Shown here: in pieces, positions 19,920 to 29,420 of the stretch
Layout of the letters: the number at the start of each line of letters is the position of its first letter
Position numbering within the stretch: position 1 is the first letter of the stretch
Origin: Hymenobacter volaticus
Lineage (GTDB): Bacteria > Bacteroidota > Bacteroidia > Cytophagales > Hymenobacteraceae
DNA: 64,000 nucleotides
Direction of reading: 5' to 3'
NCBI RefSeq assembly: GCF_022921055.1
Contig: NZ_CP095061.1
Span: 4,999,501 to 5,063,500 of the forward strand
Made by a program: the position numbers and the translations under genes
The notes under the pieces: generated by a model
Databases searched by the model: none
Told to the model about the DNA's origin: nothing
The model's input: the letters and a program-made list of their open reading frames with translations, nothing else

Positions 19920-20249
19920 TTAACAGGTTGCCTGAGGAGGCTGCCAGGGCGAAGTGGGCATATGGGCTACCAAGCCGGGCACGGGCGCAACCGCATAAGT
20001 GCGCGTACTATTAGTGGCCTGACTCTTAATGGGTAGTAGCGGCGGTGCAACGGGTAGCGCAAACCCCGGACAGCAGTGGCATTGGCACAAAGGGGAACAC
20101 CAGTCGCCAAGAGACTCAGTGGGGCAATGCCCCGACTGCCCAACGGAAATACAGGTTTCCTTGGTATCCGGGCGCACTTCTTCATCGGCACAAGCTCGAC
20201 ACGAGAGTACCAGAAAGTACAGCGAAAAGAACAGAGCCAACAACCGCAT
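19920..20249 (-). CDS. Cys-rich DUF6660-like protein of metal efflux loci
   Basis: A 109-residue exported protein: signal-like N-terminus MRLLALFFSLYFLVLSCRACAD, then a Cys/His cluster HCPTESLGDWCSPLCQCHCC that could bind metal. The pattern (short protein, LSCxxCxD, later CxPxCxCxCC) resembles DUF6660, which in Bacteroidota sits directly upstream of CzcA/CusA-type pumps, as here. Start at 20249 because the hydrophobic N-terminus begins there; the longer frame adds ten charged residues. It may sense or chaperone the metal in the periplasm, which is inference. Confidence 0.75.
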   Translation of the reverse strand: MRLLALFFSLYFLVLSCRACADEEVRPDTKETCISVGQSGHCPTESLGDWCSPLCQCHCCPGFALPVAPPLLPIKSQATNSTRTYAVAPVPGLVAHMPTSPWQPPQATC

Positions 20250-20416
20250 CGGGCCAAAAATACGCAGCTGTTTGCACACTCGTTGGAAGTACCCGCACGA
20301 ACGGGCTCAACGAGTAAGCTTCAACCCAAGCAAAGGCGCTAGTGTGCCTTCCTTCAATAAAGGAATTGCACAGGTCGTTTGTAGCTTGGGTATACAGGCA
20401 AGTTTGCGTGCGCCCT

Positions 20417-22288
20417 TTACACGCCCCACATCTGTAAGTTCATCCAGCCATAGGTGGCAAATGCGGTGGCCAACCAGCCCAAGGCGCCGTAGGTGAACAG
20501 CAAGTACCACGCCACTACGCGGCTCCGAAACTGGCGGAAGTACCGAATGGTAAGGATGAGCCCCGCAAGGGTAAACACGCAGAATGCCAGCGGACTAACG
20601 CCAAGCAGCACAGTCGCCACATTGACGCTGCCGGCCCCGGTGATGTTGCTAGCCACGCCGACAAAAGCTACTATGGTGGTGATAAGCGCCACGGTAGCCA
20701 GTAGCGGCAGCAGCCGGGGCAGCACCTGGACGCGGGGCAGTTTGCGGCGCAAGGCGAAGATTAGCCACACCAATCCCGCCAGAATGCCCGTGATAATGAG
20801 TAATAGGCTAGCGGCAAATAACGCCGGCCGCAGCCACCACAAAGAACCTGCTTCCAGCGAAAAACCATCCGAGGAAATCAGCGCACGACGGCTGTCATGG
20901 TCGTGGGTAAGCACGATGCTAGGCACAAGGTCCTTGGGGCGGCGAAACGTGAGCGGACCTGTGGGTAGCAGCGTATCGGCCGTACCGGCAAGGGGCTGGA
21001 GCAGCAACAACGACCCACGCTGCACCAATTGTTTGTCGCCGAGCAGGTAGTCGCCGAGGCCGGCGAGTTGGTTGCGGGGCGCTACGTTTTGGTAATGACC
21101 CAAGTAAGGTGCCACGGCGGCCACATCGAGCGGGACGGTGCGCGGAGCAGGCGGCGTGGGTACCTGGCGCAGCAAAAACGTGCGCACCAGCTTGTCGATG
21201 GCGCCGGCGTCTTGTTCGCCGTTGTTGGAAAGAGCATAGCCCAAGCCTAGCTCCCGATTGTAGGCGAAAGTGGAACGGAACCCGTAGATACCCCCGCCGT
21301 GCCCCCGGAACGAAGCGTTGCCGCGTCGGTTCATGAGCTGGTTGGCCAGCCCGTAGCCGGTGGGCAAACCCGCCCGGGCTCCGAGGGGGCTATGGGAAGT
21401 TTCCATCTCGCGCAAGGAAGCAGGCTGCAGCAGGGCGGTTCCATCGGGGGCACGGAAGTCGTGCAGGAAGAACTGCACCCAACGCGTCATGTCCGCGGCG
21501 GAAGCACTCATGGAGCCCGCCGGGCCTGCGTAGATGGGCAGGGGCAGCAGGCGGTTGTAGTGGCCGTTGTCGTAGGCGTAGCCGCGGGCCAGCTTGGGGT
21601 TGGCGGCGGGGCGCAGTTCGGCGGTGGCGTCGGGCATACCGAGGGGGCGCAATAGGTGCTGCGCTAGGTACTGGTCGTAGGGTTGGCCACTGAGTTTCTC
21701 GAGCAGGTAGCCTGCCACTTCGTAGCCAGGGTTGGAGTACGCCATTCGCTCGCCGGGCCGCCAACGGCAGCGCAGCTCGGGCCGAAACACTTGCACGGCG
21801 GCCGCGCCTCGCGGGTCGGTAGCCGTGGAGTTATAGACGTGGTTGAGGCCCATATCGTTGAAGCCAGCGGTGTGTTCCAGCAAGTGCACCACTCGCACGG
21901 GGTCAGTGGCTTCCCAAGGGTTGTCGATGGGAATTTCGGGGGCCAGCTTGCGCACTTCATCGTTAAGACTGAGTTTGCCTTGCTCGACGAGTTGCAGCAG
22001 CCCTACTGCCACGAAGGTTTTGGTGATAGAGCCTATCCGGAACAGCGTGTGAGCCGTTACGGGCTTCTTGTTTTCTAGATCGGCGTAGCCTAATCCTCCT
22101 TCAAACAGCACCGTGTCGTGAGCGACGAGCGTGAGCAAGAGGCCCGGCATGTGCTCCCGGCGCATAATGCGCTGAATGGAATCGGTGAGCTGGGCTACGG
22201 TGGTAACATGCTGGGGTACCTGCTGGGCTTGCACTGAGAAACCAACCAAAACCGCTAGCAGCGGCAGAAGCAGAAGTAGCTTTTTCAC
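20417..22288 (-). CDS. Serine hydrolase (beta-lactamase/PBP-like) with C-terminal membrane helices
   Basis: About 623 residues. A signal peptide is followed by a class C beta-lactamase/DD-peptidase fold: nucleophile motif SITK (in LFRIGSITKTF), second motif YSN (in MAYSNPGYEVAG), and a late HGGGIYGF that fits the third motif. The C-terminal 130 residues hold four membrane segments (such as ALFAASLLLIITGILAGLVWLIF). This combination is common in Bacteroidota as esterases or peptidases acting at the envelope; the substrate is unknown. The reading frame is open to a TTG at 22297; a GTG at 22288 (VKKLLLLLPLL) gives a better signal peptide. It stands alone between the metal locus and the YfiT gene. 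Confidence 0.9.
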   Translation of the reverse strand: MKKLLLLLPLLAVLVGFSVQAQQVPQHVTTVAQLTDSIQRIMRREHMPGLLLTLVAHDTVLFEGGLGYADLENKKPVTAHTLFRIGSITKTFVAVGLLQLVEQGKLSLNDEVRKLAPEIPIDNPWEATDPVRVVHLLEHTAGFNDMGLNHVYNSTATDPRGAAAVQVFRPELRCRWRPGERMAYSNPGYEVAGYLLEKLSGQPYDQYLAQHLLRPLGMPDATAELRPAANPKLARGYAYDNGHYNRLLPLPIYAGPAGSMSASAADMTRWVQFFLHDFRAPDGTALLQPASLREMETSHSPLGARAGLPTGYGLANQLMNRRGNASFRGHGGGIYGFRSTFAYNRELGLGYALSNNGEQDAGAIDKLVRTFLLRQVPTPPAPRTVPLDVAAVAPYLGHYQNVAPRNQLAGLGDYLLGDKQLVQRGSLLLLQPLAGTADTLLPTGPLTFRRPKDLVPSIVLTHDHDSRRALISSDGFSLEAGSLWWLRPALFAASLLLIITGILAGLVWLIFALRRKLPRVQVLPRLLPLLATVALITTIVAFVGVASNITGAGSVNVATVLLGVSPLAFCVFTLAGLILTIRYFRQFRSRVVAWYLLFTYGALGWLATAFATYGWMNLQMWGV

Positions 22289-22441
22289 GATAAGCAACCG
22301 AAGTATAAACCAGTATGGACGCTGGAATATAGAGGTTTACTTATTGACAAGCATAGGCCCTAATCGATATAAGCATCCGGGGCTGAAAGGCGGCTCGGCT
22401 GTAGTAGGCCAACTTCACACGTTGTTTTATGTTTGCTGCCT

Positions 22442-22978
22442 ATGGAAAACAACCTTGTTGACTTGCAATACCCTATCGGCCGGCCGGTGCTACCCGAAGG
22501 CCCGCTGACATCCGCTGAGCGCGCCGTTTATATCGAGCAACTGGCGGCGCTGCCGGGACAACTAACCGTAGCGGCTCGCAAAGCCGGGGGCGTGCGCCTG
22601 GAAAACCCCTACCGCCCCGGTGGCTGGACGGGCCGGCAGGTACTGCACCACGTGGCCGATGTGCACATGAACTTCGACATCCGCTTCCGGCTGGCTCTCA
22701 CCGAAGACAATCCTACCATCCGGCCCTTCGACATGAACGCCTGGGCTGTCCTCCCCGACATCAGCGCCTCGCCCGTTACGGTGTCGTTGATGCTGCTGGA
22801 GGCTCTGCACTCGCGCTGGGTAACGCTGCTCTGGCACCTCACCGACGAGCAATGGCAGCGCACCTTCTACCACCCCTTATATCAGCAAACCTATACCCTC
22901 GACCAAGCGCTAGTGCAATACAGTTGGCACGGACGCCACCACTTGGCGCATATCGAGCTGCTAAGCCGTGAAGCATGA
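22442..22978 (+). CDS. YfiT/DinB-like metal-dependent transferase
   Basis: A 178-residue protein of the DinB four-helix fold, YfiT subgroup (putative bacillithiol S-transferase or metal-dependent hydrolase). Start MENNLVDLQYPIGRP is typical, followed by RPGGWTGRQVLHHVADVHMN and the C-terminal YSWHGRHHLAHIELL. The histidines of HHVADVH and RHHLAH form the expected metal triad. Start at 22442; an ATG nine bases earlier is possible. No partner gene adjoins it. Confidence 0.9.
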   Translation: MENNLVDLQYPIGRPVLPEGPLTSAERAVYIEQLAALPGQLTVAARKAGGVRLENPYRPGGWTGRQVLHHVADVHMNFDIRFRLALTEDNPTIRPFDMNAWAVLPDISASPVTVSLMLLEALHSRWVTLLWHLTDEQWQRTFYHPLYQQTYTLDQALVQYSWHGRHHLAHIELLSREA

Positions 22979-23072
22979 ATTGCTTGAGGCCGGAATATTG
23001 TGTTCTTACGGATACTAGAGCAAGGTATATTTAAGTTAGTTGTTATTTCCACATACTGTCATTCAACGCCTT

Positions 23073-24203
23073 ATGAAAAAGCATCTATTCGGCTTATTGC
23101 TGTTTGCGCCGTGGCTGGCTCAGGCCCAAACACCCCTGTCCTACACTATCAAAGGCACTATTGGTAAACAGAGTGTCCCCGCTAAAATCTACCTGACATC
23201 TGCCGGCTTACTAATGGACTCTACTGCGCTGAAAAACGGCGCTTTCGAGTTTAAAGGAACAACTGACTTTCCTAAACAGGCGACCTTGATTGTACATCGG
23301 AATGGTAAGCTAACACTTGCTTTCTTCAATTCTTCGAACCGAAAAGACCTCTTTTTGGAGCCTGGTCCCATTGTAGTTACCAGCCCCGATTCGCTGCCTA
23401 ATGCCAAACTTACGGGCACCCAGCTAACGGCGGATTTCAACAAGCTGCAAGCTTCGCTGAAGCCTATTACTGATAAGATGAACGCTCTAGGGGCCGAGTA
23501 CGGAAAGGCTTCGGAAGCACAGCGAAAGACCCCCGAGTTTCAGGAGCGCATGCGCACTGCGGGTCAGAATGCCTTCAAAGACTTCGTCTTACGGGAGAAG
23601 GAGTTCATCAAAGCCAACCCCAATTCCTGGGTAAGCCTAAACCTGTTGCCACAGCTAGGAATGATGGGGCCACCGCAGTACGCAGAGGTAGCCCCACTTT
23701 ATAATGCCTTAAGTCCAACGCTCAAAAACAGCGCGCCCGGCATACAATACGGCAAGCTGGTTCAAGACCTCAAAGATGTGGCTATCGGGGTACAGGCACC
23801 CAACTTTAGCCAGAAAACGCCCGAGGGCAAAGTGGTTTCCCTAGCCGACTACCGTGGCAAGTACGTACTGGTCGACTTCTGGGCTTCTTGGTGCGGCCCC
23901 TGCCGGGAGGAAAACCCTGCTGTCACGAAGGCCTACAATGCCTACAAAGCCAAGAACTTCGATGTACTCGGCGTGTCGCTCGACGACGAGAAAGGCCGGG
24001 CCAAGTGGCTGAAAGCCATTCAGGACGACAAGTTGGCCTGGACGCAGGTATCGGACTTGCGGGGTTGGGAGAATGAGGTTGCGAGGAGCTACCACGTGCA
24101 AGCCATTCCGCAGAACTTTCTGATTGACCCAACCGGCAAAATCGTAGCTGCCAACCTGAAAGGCGATGAACTACATGCAACCCTGGCCCGCTTGATCAAG
24201 TAG
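23073..24203 (+). CDS. TlpA-family thiol-disulfide oxidoreductase with DUF4369-like N-terminus
   Basis: A 376-residue exported protein. A signal peptide (MKKHLFGLLLFAPWLAQAQ) precedes a beta-rich DUF4369-like domain (about 22-110), a helical linker, and a C-terminal AhpC/TSA-type thioredoxin domain (about 245-376) with the active site WASWCGPCREENP and the cis-Pro region AIPQNFLIDPTG. It should reduce or shuffle disulfides in the periplasm, possibly in cytochrome maturation or oxidative stress defence. Start at 23073 because the signal begins there. A strong bidirectional terminator follows. Confidence 0.93.
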   Translation: MKKHLFGLLLFAPWLAQAQTPLSYTIKGTIGKQSVPAKIYLTSAGLLMDSTALKNGAFEFKGTTDFPKQATLIVHRNGKLTLAFFNSSNRKDLFLEPGPIVVTSPDSLPNAKLTGTQLTADFNKLQASLKPITDKMNALGAEYGKASEAQRKTPEFQERMRTAGQNAFKDFVLREKEFIKANPNSWVSLNLLPQLGMMGPPQYAEVAPLYNALSPTLKNSAPGIQYGKLVQDLKDVAIGVQAPNFSQKTPEGKVVSLADYRGKYVLVDFWASWCGPCREENPAVTKAYNAYKAKNFDVLGVSLDDEKGRAKWLKAIQDDKLAWTQVSDLRGWENEVARSYHVQAIPQNFLIDPTGKIVAANLKGDELHATLARLIK

Positions 24204-24247
24204 CAAAACGGCCTGCTCAATCAGGCTACACACGAGTGAGAAAGGCA

Positions 24248-24283
24248 AAGCGGCCCGGAGGCTTTAAAATCTCCGGGCCGCTT
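24248..24283. terminator. Bidirectional terminator
   Basis: A perfect 13-bp stem AAGCGGCCCGGAG (24248-24260) with its complement (24271-24283), between the convergent TlpA-like and Gfo/Idh/MocA genes. Confidence 0.9.
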
Positions 24284-24285
24284 CT

Positions 24286-25392
24286 CTAGTTAGAGAGGTT
24301 AATGGTTTTGTGGGTTTTAGCGCTCTTGCGGGCGGCCTCCAGGATTTCCACTACCACCATGTTGTTTTCCAACGACGACAAGTCAAAGGGCTTGAGTTTT
24401 ATTTCCTGCCTAACCACAGCGGCCAACAGAGCAAACGGGTCGTCGTAGGGGGCTTTGCGTTCTTCAAGGCGGCGCGCTTCTTCCCGGAACTGGTCGTAGC
24501 CCTCGGCGTGGCGCACGCGCAGATCGTATTTGTTGTCGGCGTAGATGGCGCCGGTTTGGCCATAAATCTCCAGGTCTTTTCTACCGATGGGCCAGTTCCA
24601 GGAAGCTTGGATGGTGGCCTTGGCATGGTCGTAGGTGAGAAGGATGGTGGCTTCGTCGTCTACTTTGGGGTTGTTTTCGGGCTGAAACTGCTGCGTGACG
24701 GCCGTTACGGAAGTGGGCTTCTTGCCGTCTTGCAGCCACGTCATCAGGTTGGCGCCGTAGCAGCCAAAATCTATCAGCGCCCCGCCCCCATTCTGCACCG
24801 GGTCGGTTAGCCAGTCCAGGAATTCGGCGTTGACGCCTATCTTCTTTGGGCCCCGGTGCCCATCCCGAATCACCACCTGACTTAGCGCGCCCACGGCACC
24901 TTTTTTCAGCAGTTCATAGGCTTCATGGTTGGTGGGGTACCAGGTAGTTTCGTAATTGGTAAGCAGTTGGATGTGGTGCTTCTTGGCCAGGGCTTCCATC
25001 TTGCGGGCGTGGTCGAGGCTGACGGCCAAGGGTTTCTCCACCATCACATGGATGCCCTTGGGAGCACAGGTTTGCACCACCGCCAGATGTTCGTAGATGG
25101 TACCAAACGCCGTAACGGCCTCGGGCTTGGTGGCCGTAATCATTTCGTCCATGGTATTGAACACGATGCTCATGGAGTAGCCGTGTTGCTGCGCGTAGCG
25201 CTGAGCCAGGTCTCGGTTGGGCTCCACAATCCCGACCACCTGGATGTCGTTGCGGTTTTTTAGGCTCAGTATTCCATGTACGTGGGTGTGGGTAAGGCCC
25301 ACCACTCCCACACGCAAGGGGGCTTTTTGCGCGAAAGAGACAACTGAGCTTAGCAGCATCAGGCAGATAGTCAGCAGGGATGTATAGGTCAT
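24286..25392 (-). CDS. Gfo/Idh/MocA family NAD(P)-dependent oxidoreductase, exported
   Basis: A 368-residue sugar or polyol dehydrogenase-like protein. A hydrophobic N-terminus (SLLTICLMLLSSVVSFAQ) looks like a signal peptide, as in many Bacteroidota members that act in the periplasm. The Rossmann start RVGVVGLTHTHVHG binds the nucleotide, VMVEKPLAVS is the family's Lys motif, and GALIDFGCYGANLMTWL lies in the C-terminal domain. The substrate is unknown. No sugar-utilisation genes flank it. Confidence 0.9.
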   Translation of the reverse strand: MTYTSLLTICLMLLSSVVSFAQKAPLRVGVVGLTHTHVHGILSLKNRNDIQVVGIVEPNRDLAQRYAQQHGYSMSIVFNTMDEMITATKPEAVTAFGTIYEHLAVVQTCAPKGIHVMVEKPLAVSLDHARKMEALAKKHHIQLLTNYETTWYPTNHEAYELLKKGAVGALSQVVIRDGHRGPKKIGVNAEFLDWLTDPVQNGGGALIDFGCYGANLMTWLQDGKKPTSVTAVTQQFQPENNPKVDDEATILLTYDHAKATIQASWNWPIGRKDLEIYGQTGAIYADNKYDLRVRHAEGYDQFREEARRLEERKAPYDDPFALLAAVVRQEIKLKPFDLSSLENNMVVVEILEAARKSAKTHKTINLSN

Positions 25393-25770
25393 GCTACCGA
25401 GAGTTGGGACGGGTTTCGGGAATCAACATTACGGGTTTTTATCGTCGTGCAGCCAACGAAAACCTAACGGCTGCCCTGGGCGGTAGTGCTAAAGCCAAAC
25501 GGCAGAGAGCTATGGCTATTCGGTCACTTACGCAGGACAGAAAATTGGGCTCCGGGCTTTTCTTGATAAAGGCCAATAAAGAAAGTCGGGAAGCATACGA
25601 TACGCTTAACCTAATCTGGCATACGCTAAGCTTGCCTAGTCATACAATTCAATTGCCTGAAAGTTAAAGTCCTACCACTAGCTAAACCGTAACACAGTAC
25701 CCCTACGGAGTTAAGTTAACTAAAACGCAAAGGCCTCGTTTCATAAAAACTGAAACGCCCTTTACAACCC
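25393..25770. other. Divergent intergenic stretch without a recognised gene
   Basis: 378 bases between two divergent oxidoreductase genes. A 95-codon frame at 25380-25667 overlaps the Gfo/Idh start and has no family resemblance, so I do not call it a gene. Promoters for both neighbours should lie here, but I see no clear consensus match. Confidence 0.5.
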
Positions 25771-26778
25771 ATGAAAGACGAAACCACACTTAGCCGCCGC
25801 CAAATAATTAGTGGCTTAGGAGCCAGCTTAGCAGTTGCCGCCGTAAGCCCCGTACTATCCGTCGATGCCGCTACTAACGCCGCTGATGCGGCCGCCGAAC
25901 CTTTGAAAGACCCCAACAATGCCTACCCTAAGCCCCCGTTCAAAAGCCAGTCGCAGCCTTGGCCGGGACTCGCCAGCAAAATGGAGCCTCTGCCCGACCA
26001 CGGTGAGAAAAGCTACAAGGGCTCGGGCCGCCTGAAAGGCCGCAAAGCCCTCATCACGGGGGGCGACTCCGGCATGGGTCGCGCCGCTGCCATTGCCTAC
26101 GCCCGCGAAGGTGCCGACGTGGCCATCAACTACTTACCGGCCGAGGAAGCCGACGCCAAGGAAGTGGTAGCCCTCATCAAAGCCGCTGGCCAAAAAGCCG
26201 TTGCCATTCCCGGCGACTTGCGCGACGAAGCGTTCTGCAAAAAGCTGGTCGACGAGGCCGTACGCCAGCTAGGCGGCCTGGATATTTTGGTTAGCAACGC
26301 AGCGCGGCAGCAGCAGCACCAGTCCATTATGGAACTGTCAAGCGAAGACTTCGACGCGACGATGAAAACCAACATCTACGCCCCGTTCTGGATTATCAAG
26401 GCTGCGCTGCCCCACCTCCAGCCGGGCTCGGCCATCATCGGTACCACTTCCGAGCAAGCTACCGACCCATCCGCCGACCTCTACGATTACGCCCAAACCA
26501 AAGCGGCCACCACCAGTTACGTCCGCTCCCTGGCGAAGCAGCTCGCCCCAAAAGGCATCCGAGTCAACGGAGTAGCGCCCGGCCCCATTTGGACGCCCCT
26601 GCAAGTGAGTGGCGGCGCCACCCAAGAGAAACTGCAGAAATTCGGCGGCGATACCCCCATGAAGCGGCCAGGACAGCCAGCGGAGCTAGCCTCCATCTAC
26701 GTGCAGCTCGCCGACCCAATGGCCAGCTACGCTACCGGCCAAGTCTACGGAGCCACCGGCGGCGGCGGCCAGCCGTAA
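25771..26778 (+). CDS. SDR-family oxidoreductase with Tat signal
   Basis: A 335-residue short-chain dehydrogenase. The N-terminus carries a twin-arginine signal (LSRRQIISGLGASLAVAAVSP), so it may be exported folded. Then comes a Pro-rich linker and the SDR core (about residues 85-335): nucleotide motif TGGDSGMGRAAA, NAA in LVSNAARQQ, and the catalytic YDYAQTK (Tyr and Lys). The layout fits the YhdG/YghA-type group often annotated glucose 1-dehydrogenase-like, linked to general stress. The substrate is unknown. A terminator follows at 26849. Confidence 0.92.
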   Translation: MKDETTLSRRQIISGLGASLAVAAVSPVLSVDAATNAADAAAEPLKDPNNAYPKPPFKSQSQPWPGLASKMEPLPDHGEKSYKGSGRLKGRKALITGGDSGMGRAAAIAYAREGADVAINYLPAEEADAKEVVALIKAAGQKAVAIPGDLRDEAFCKKLVDEAVRQLGGLDILVSNAARQQQHQSIMELSSEDFDATMKTNIYAPFWIIKAALPHLQPGSAIIGTTSEQATDPSADLYDYAQTKAATTSYVRSLAKQLAPKGIRVNGVAPGPIWTPLQVSGGATQEKLQKFGGDTPMKRPGQPAELASIYVQLADPMASYATGQVYGATGGGGQP

Positions 26779-26848
26779 CGAAACCAACGCTGCCCTAGTT
26801 ACTGCTAGCAACAGAATATGACAGGTCTAGAAAGACTGTTTACAGGAG

Positions 26849-26876
26849 AAAGCCTCAGTGTATGCTGAGGCTTTTT
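26849..26876 (+). terminator. Rho-independent terminator of the SDR gene
   Basis: A 10-bp stem AAAGCCTCAG with CTGAGGCTTT, 6-base loop, then a T-run. Confidence 0.9.
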
Positions 26877-27208
26877 CTATTTTAAGAAGCGCAGAACAAC
26901 GGCCTCGGTATAACTCCAGAGCAACAAGCCAAGTTGTTGTGCTGCTCCGGCGCCTGCCATCCACGTCCAAGGTCGTGGGGCTGTGCATAGTGAAGCAACT
27001 AGTGGAAAATAACAGCGGTAGTGCCTAGGTGCGAAGCCAGCTTGGCGTAGAGTTCACCTTCACAGTTAAGCTGCCGGCAATGTCTTATAGACAGTCAAGT
27101 ATCTGCAAAACTCAATCGGCACCGGAGTTGCGTTGCAATTGCGGAAGGCTTGCATACTGTGCGACTTGTGCTGTGGTAGAAAGCAGGCCCCTTTGGGATA
27201 GTGCTCGT
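26877..27208. other. Intergenic stretch, nothing recognised
   Basis: 332 bases between the SDR terminator and the end of the convergent serine hydrolase gene. A weak imperfect hairpin (AGAGCAACAA with TTGTTGTGCTGCT) lies around 26930; no reading frame or RNA family is recognised. Confidence 0.45.
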
Positions 27209-28896
27209 TTAATTGTTGTTCACTGTTAGGGTAGAGTTTATATTTCCCTTGCCGTCGTCTTGAGTGTTGGGGTTGGCAGGGTCGGTTTGCCAGTTGCCAT
27301 CCACCACAATCTTGTATTGGTAGGTGCCTTTGGGTAGTTGCAAGGTGCAGCGCCACTCGTCGCCTTCTTTCAGAAACAGGGTGTGTAGTGGTTGCCAGTT
27401 GTTGAAGCTGCCAGCCACCGTAATTAGGCGGGCCGTCGGGAAGCCGGGCAGCCGGAGCGTTACGTTGCCTCTGGTGGGTTCTGTAAGTTGGGTTAGGATG
27501 TTTCGGGCGGCTTGGTCGTCGGGTTTCATGGCTACGTAGCGGCTTAAAGCAGCTTGGGCCTTGAGACGGTCGTTCTGTTTCAGACGCGCGAAGGCGGAGG
27601 CTTTTATTATACCAGCCGATTGCGGGTAGTACGTACAACCTAGTTCTAGCAGTTCAACGGCTTGGGCGAGTTGCGGACTGTTGCTTAACTCGTTGGCCAT
27701 GCGGATCAAGTCTTCTTCGGACAGCCTCGCCGCGCTGCGCCGGGTACTGCCACTGGCCTTTGTATCTAGAAAAGGCGTCGCGGAAGACACAACACCCTGC
27801 TTCAGCAGCGTGCGGCTAACCTGAACAAACGGACTTCGGTAGGGCTCGTAGTAGAGGAAGTCCGCTATATCGTGCACCGGTAGCCCTAGCGTCCGGGCCG
27901 GTACATTCGATACGATACTCAAGCCATTGCGGCTGTTGGTGAAGTACACCACGCCCTCCTTGCGGGCCCGCGACACGTAGACAAAGCAGCGGAAGTCGCC
28001 GTTGTCGCCCCAATGCCAGAACCCTAGGTTGCCGGCCGGTTGCGCCAGCCCAATGCCTAACCCCCACCGGATAGTGGGCGAGGCCTGAAGGGTGTCGTCG
28101 AGGGTGCGTTTGGGGTAGACAGGGGGCGGAAGAGCGCCTGCGCGGTGGCGGGCTTCAATCCCTGGCCGGTGAGCAGGGCCACCACAAACCGCCCGTAGTC
28201 GGCAGCCGTTGTCATAAGTGAAAAGGCCGCGTTGGATTCGCTATACCGACTTAGGGCCGTTGGTTGACCGAAGCGGTTGTGCGGCGTAGCGTGGTTGGCC
28301 TCAAACGCCGGTTGCCAAAGGTAGCTGCTGCGGCTCATGCCCAAGGGCCGAAACACGTATTGCTGCGCCAGCTCGTCAAGCTCTCTGCCCGTAATGGTCG
28401 TCACTACGCCCTGCAAGTACACGAAGCCTTCACCCGAATAGCCAAACCGAGTGCCGGGATCAAAGAGAAAGTTGAGTTGGCCGCTGCGCCAGTTCGGCAA
28501 GCCCGTTTGGTGGCTCAGCACCATCCGCGCCGTAATGCGTTTATGCCGTTCGTTGTGCTCGATGGCTCGATACGGCACGTACTGATACAAGGGCTTATCC
28601 AAGTCTATTTTACCTTCGTCGGCCAGTTTCAGCACCAGATATCCAAACACCGGCTTGCTGAGCGAAGCCGCCGAGAAAACGGTGCTCTCATCAACGCGCT
28701 CCGGTTTTCCAGCTTCCCGCACCCCGGCGCCCTTCGCCCAGACCACACCTTTTTGGTTGATAACAGCCACCGACAAGCCCGGTATCCCGGCACTGTCGAT
28801 AAGGGTTGTCAGGTCTGAATCGGGCAAGGTCGCTTTTCGCGCCAGCACAAGTTGGGAGAGGAAGGAAAGCAGGAAGACTAGGAGTTTCGTTTTCAT
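27209..28896 (-). CDS. Serine hydrolase fused to TPR-like and CBM48-like domains (one frameshift)
   Basis: About 560 residues. A signal peptide (MKTKLLVFLLSFLSQLVLA) precedes a beta-lactamase/DD-peptidase-like domain with SLSK (in FSAASLSKPVFG) and YSG (in RFGYSGEGFVYLQ). After about residue 390 come helical repeats (AVELLELGCTYYPQSAGIIK) and a C-terminal early-set domain of about 75 residues (TVAGSFNNWQPLHTLFLKEG, YQYKIVVDGNWQTDP) like CBM48/AMPK glycogen-binding modules. The break at the four-base run 28112-28115 is repaired by one C on the coding strand, joining PLSTP to KRTLDDTLQASP and FWHWGDNGDF (third motif). It is distinct from the other serine hydrolase of this window. Confidence 0.85.
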
Positions 28897-29035
28897 TGTG
28901 GTTGCGTCGGCTTGCTCACAATTTCGAATTTAGTCCGCATAAGCTACTACTTAGCTCACCCACAATAAAACATCTGGTTTCGTGAGCATCTGACCGGCCG
29001 GAGCATATCTGTACCTAGACAGACTCCTCGCATAA

Positions 29036-29410
29036 TTACACTAAGAAATCCAAGCCGGTAACAACAATAAAAGCCTCAGGAGAAGCTGGCAAAAACCGCA
29101 CTTCTACTTTTTGCCCCTTCCTAAAACCGGGCCCTTTGGTGTACTCCTGGCAACGCAAAGTCACTTGAAGTCCCTGCGGTGTCTTAAAGCGTACTATAGG
29201 ATACTCGTAAAATAAGCTGGGCCATGCTGTTTCCACCGCTACCATAGTACCTTCTGCTACTATCCCGCGCTTCAATATGATTATCCTGTTTTGAAAGGTG
29301 ATTCGTGTGTTTTTTGTGTAATACAGATTTACTGAAACGACAATAAAGCCTATAGCAATGATAAGCAGTAGGATGGCAGTGAAAACGAAAGAGAACAAAC
29401 TGTCAAACAT
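29036..29410 (-). CDS. Small membrane protein, DUF3592-like
   Basis: A 124-residue protein with one N-terminal membrane helix (FVFTAILLLIIAIGFIVVSVNLYY) and a C-terminal beta-rich domain containing YPIVRFKTPQGLQVTLRCQ and RKGQKVEVRFLPASPE, a pattern typical of DUF3592 proteins. It ends the membrane-stress cluster, starting 11 bases after the stop of the giant ATPase gene, so it is probably co-transcribed. Function unknown. Confidence 0.75.
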   Translation of the reverse strand: MFDSLFSFVFTAILLLIIAIGFIVVSVNLYYTKNTRITFQNRIIILKRGIVAEGTMVAVETAWPSLFYEYPIVRFKTPQGLQVTLRCQEYTKGPGFRKGQKVEVRFLPASPEAFIVVTGLDFLV

Positions 29411-29420
29411 ACTTTGAAGC

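Noticed and set aside
25380..25667. 95-codon forward frame between two oxidoreductase genes
   Set aside because: Overlaps the start of the Gfo/Idh/MocA gene, has no family resemblance and an odd composition.
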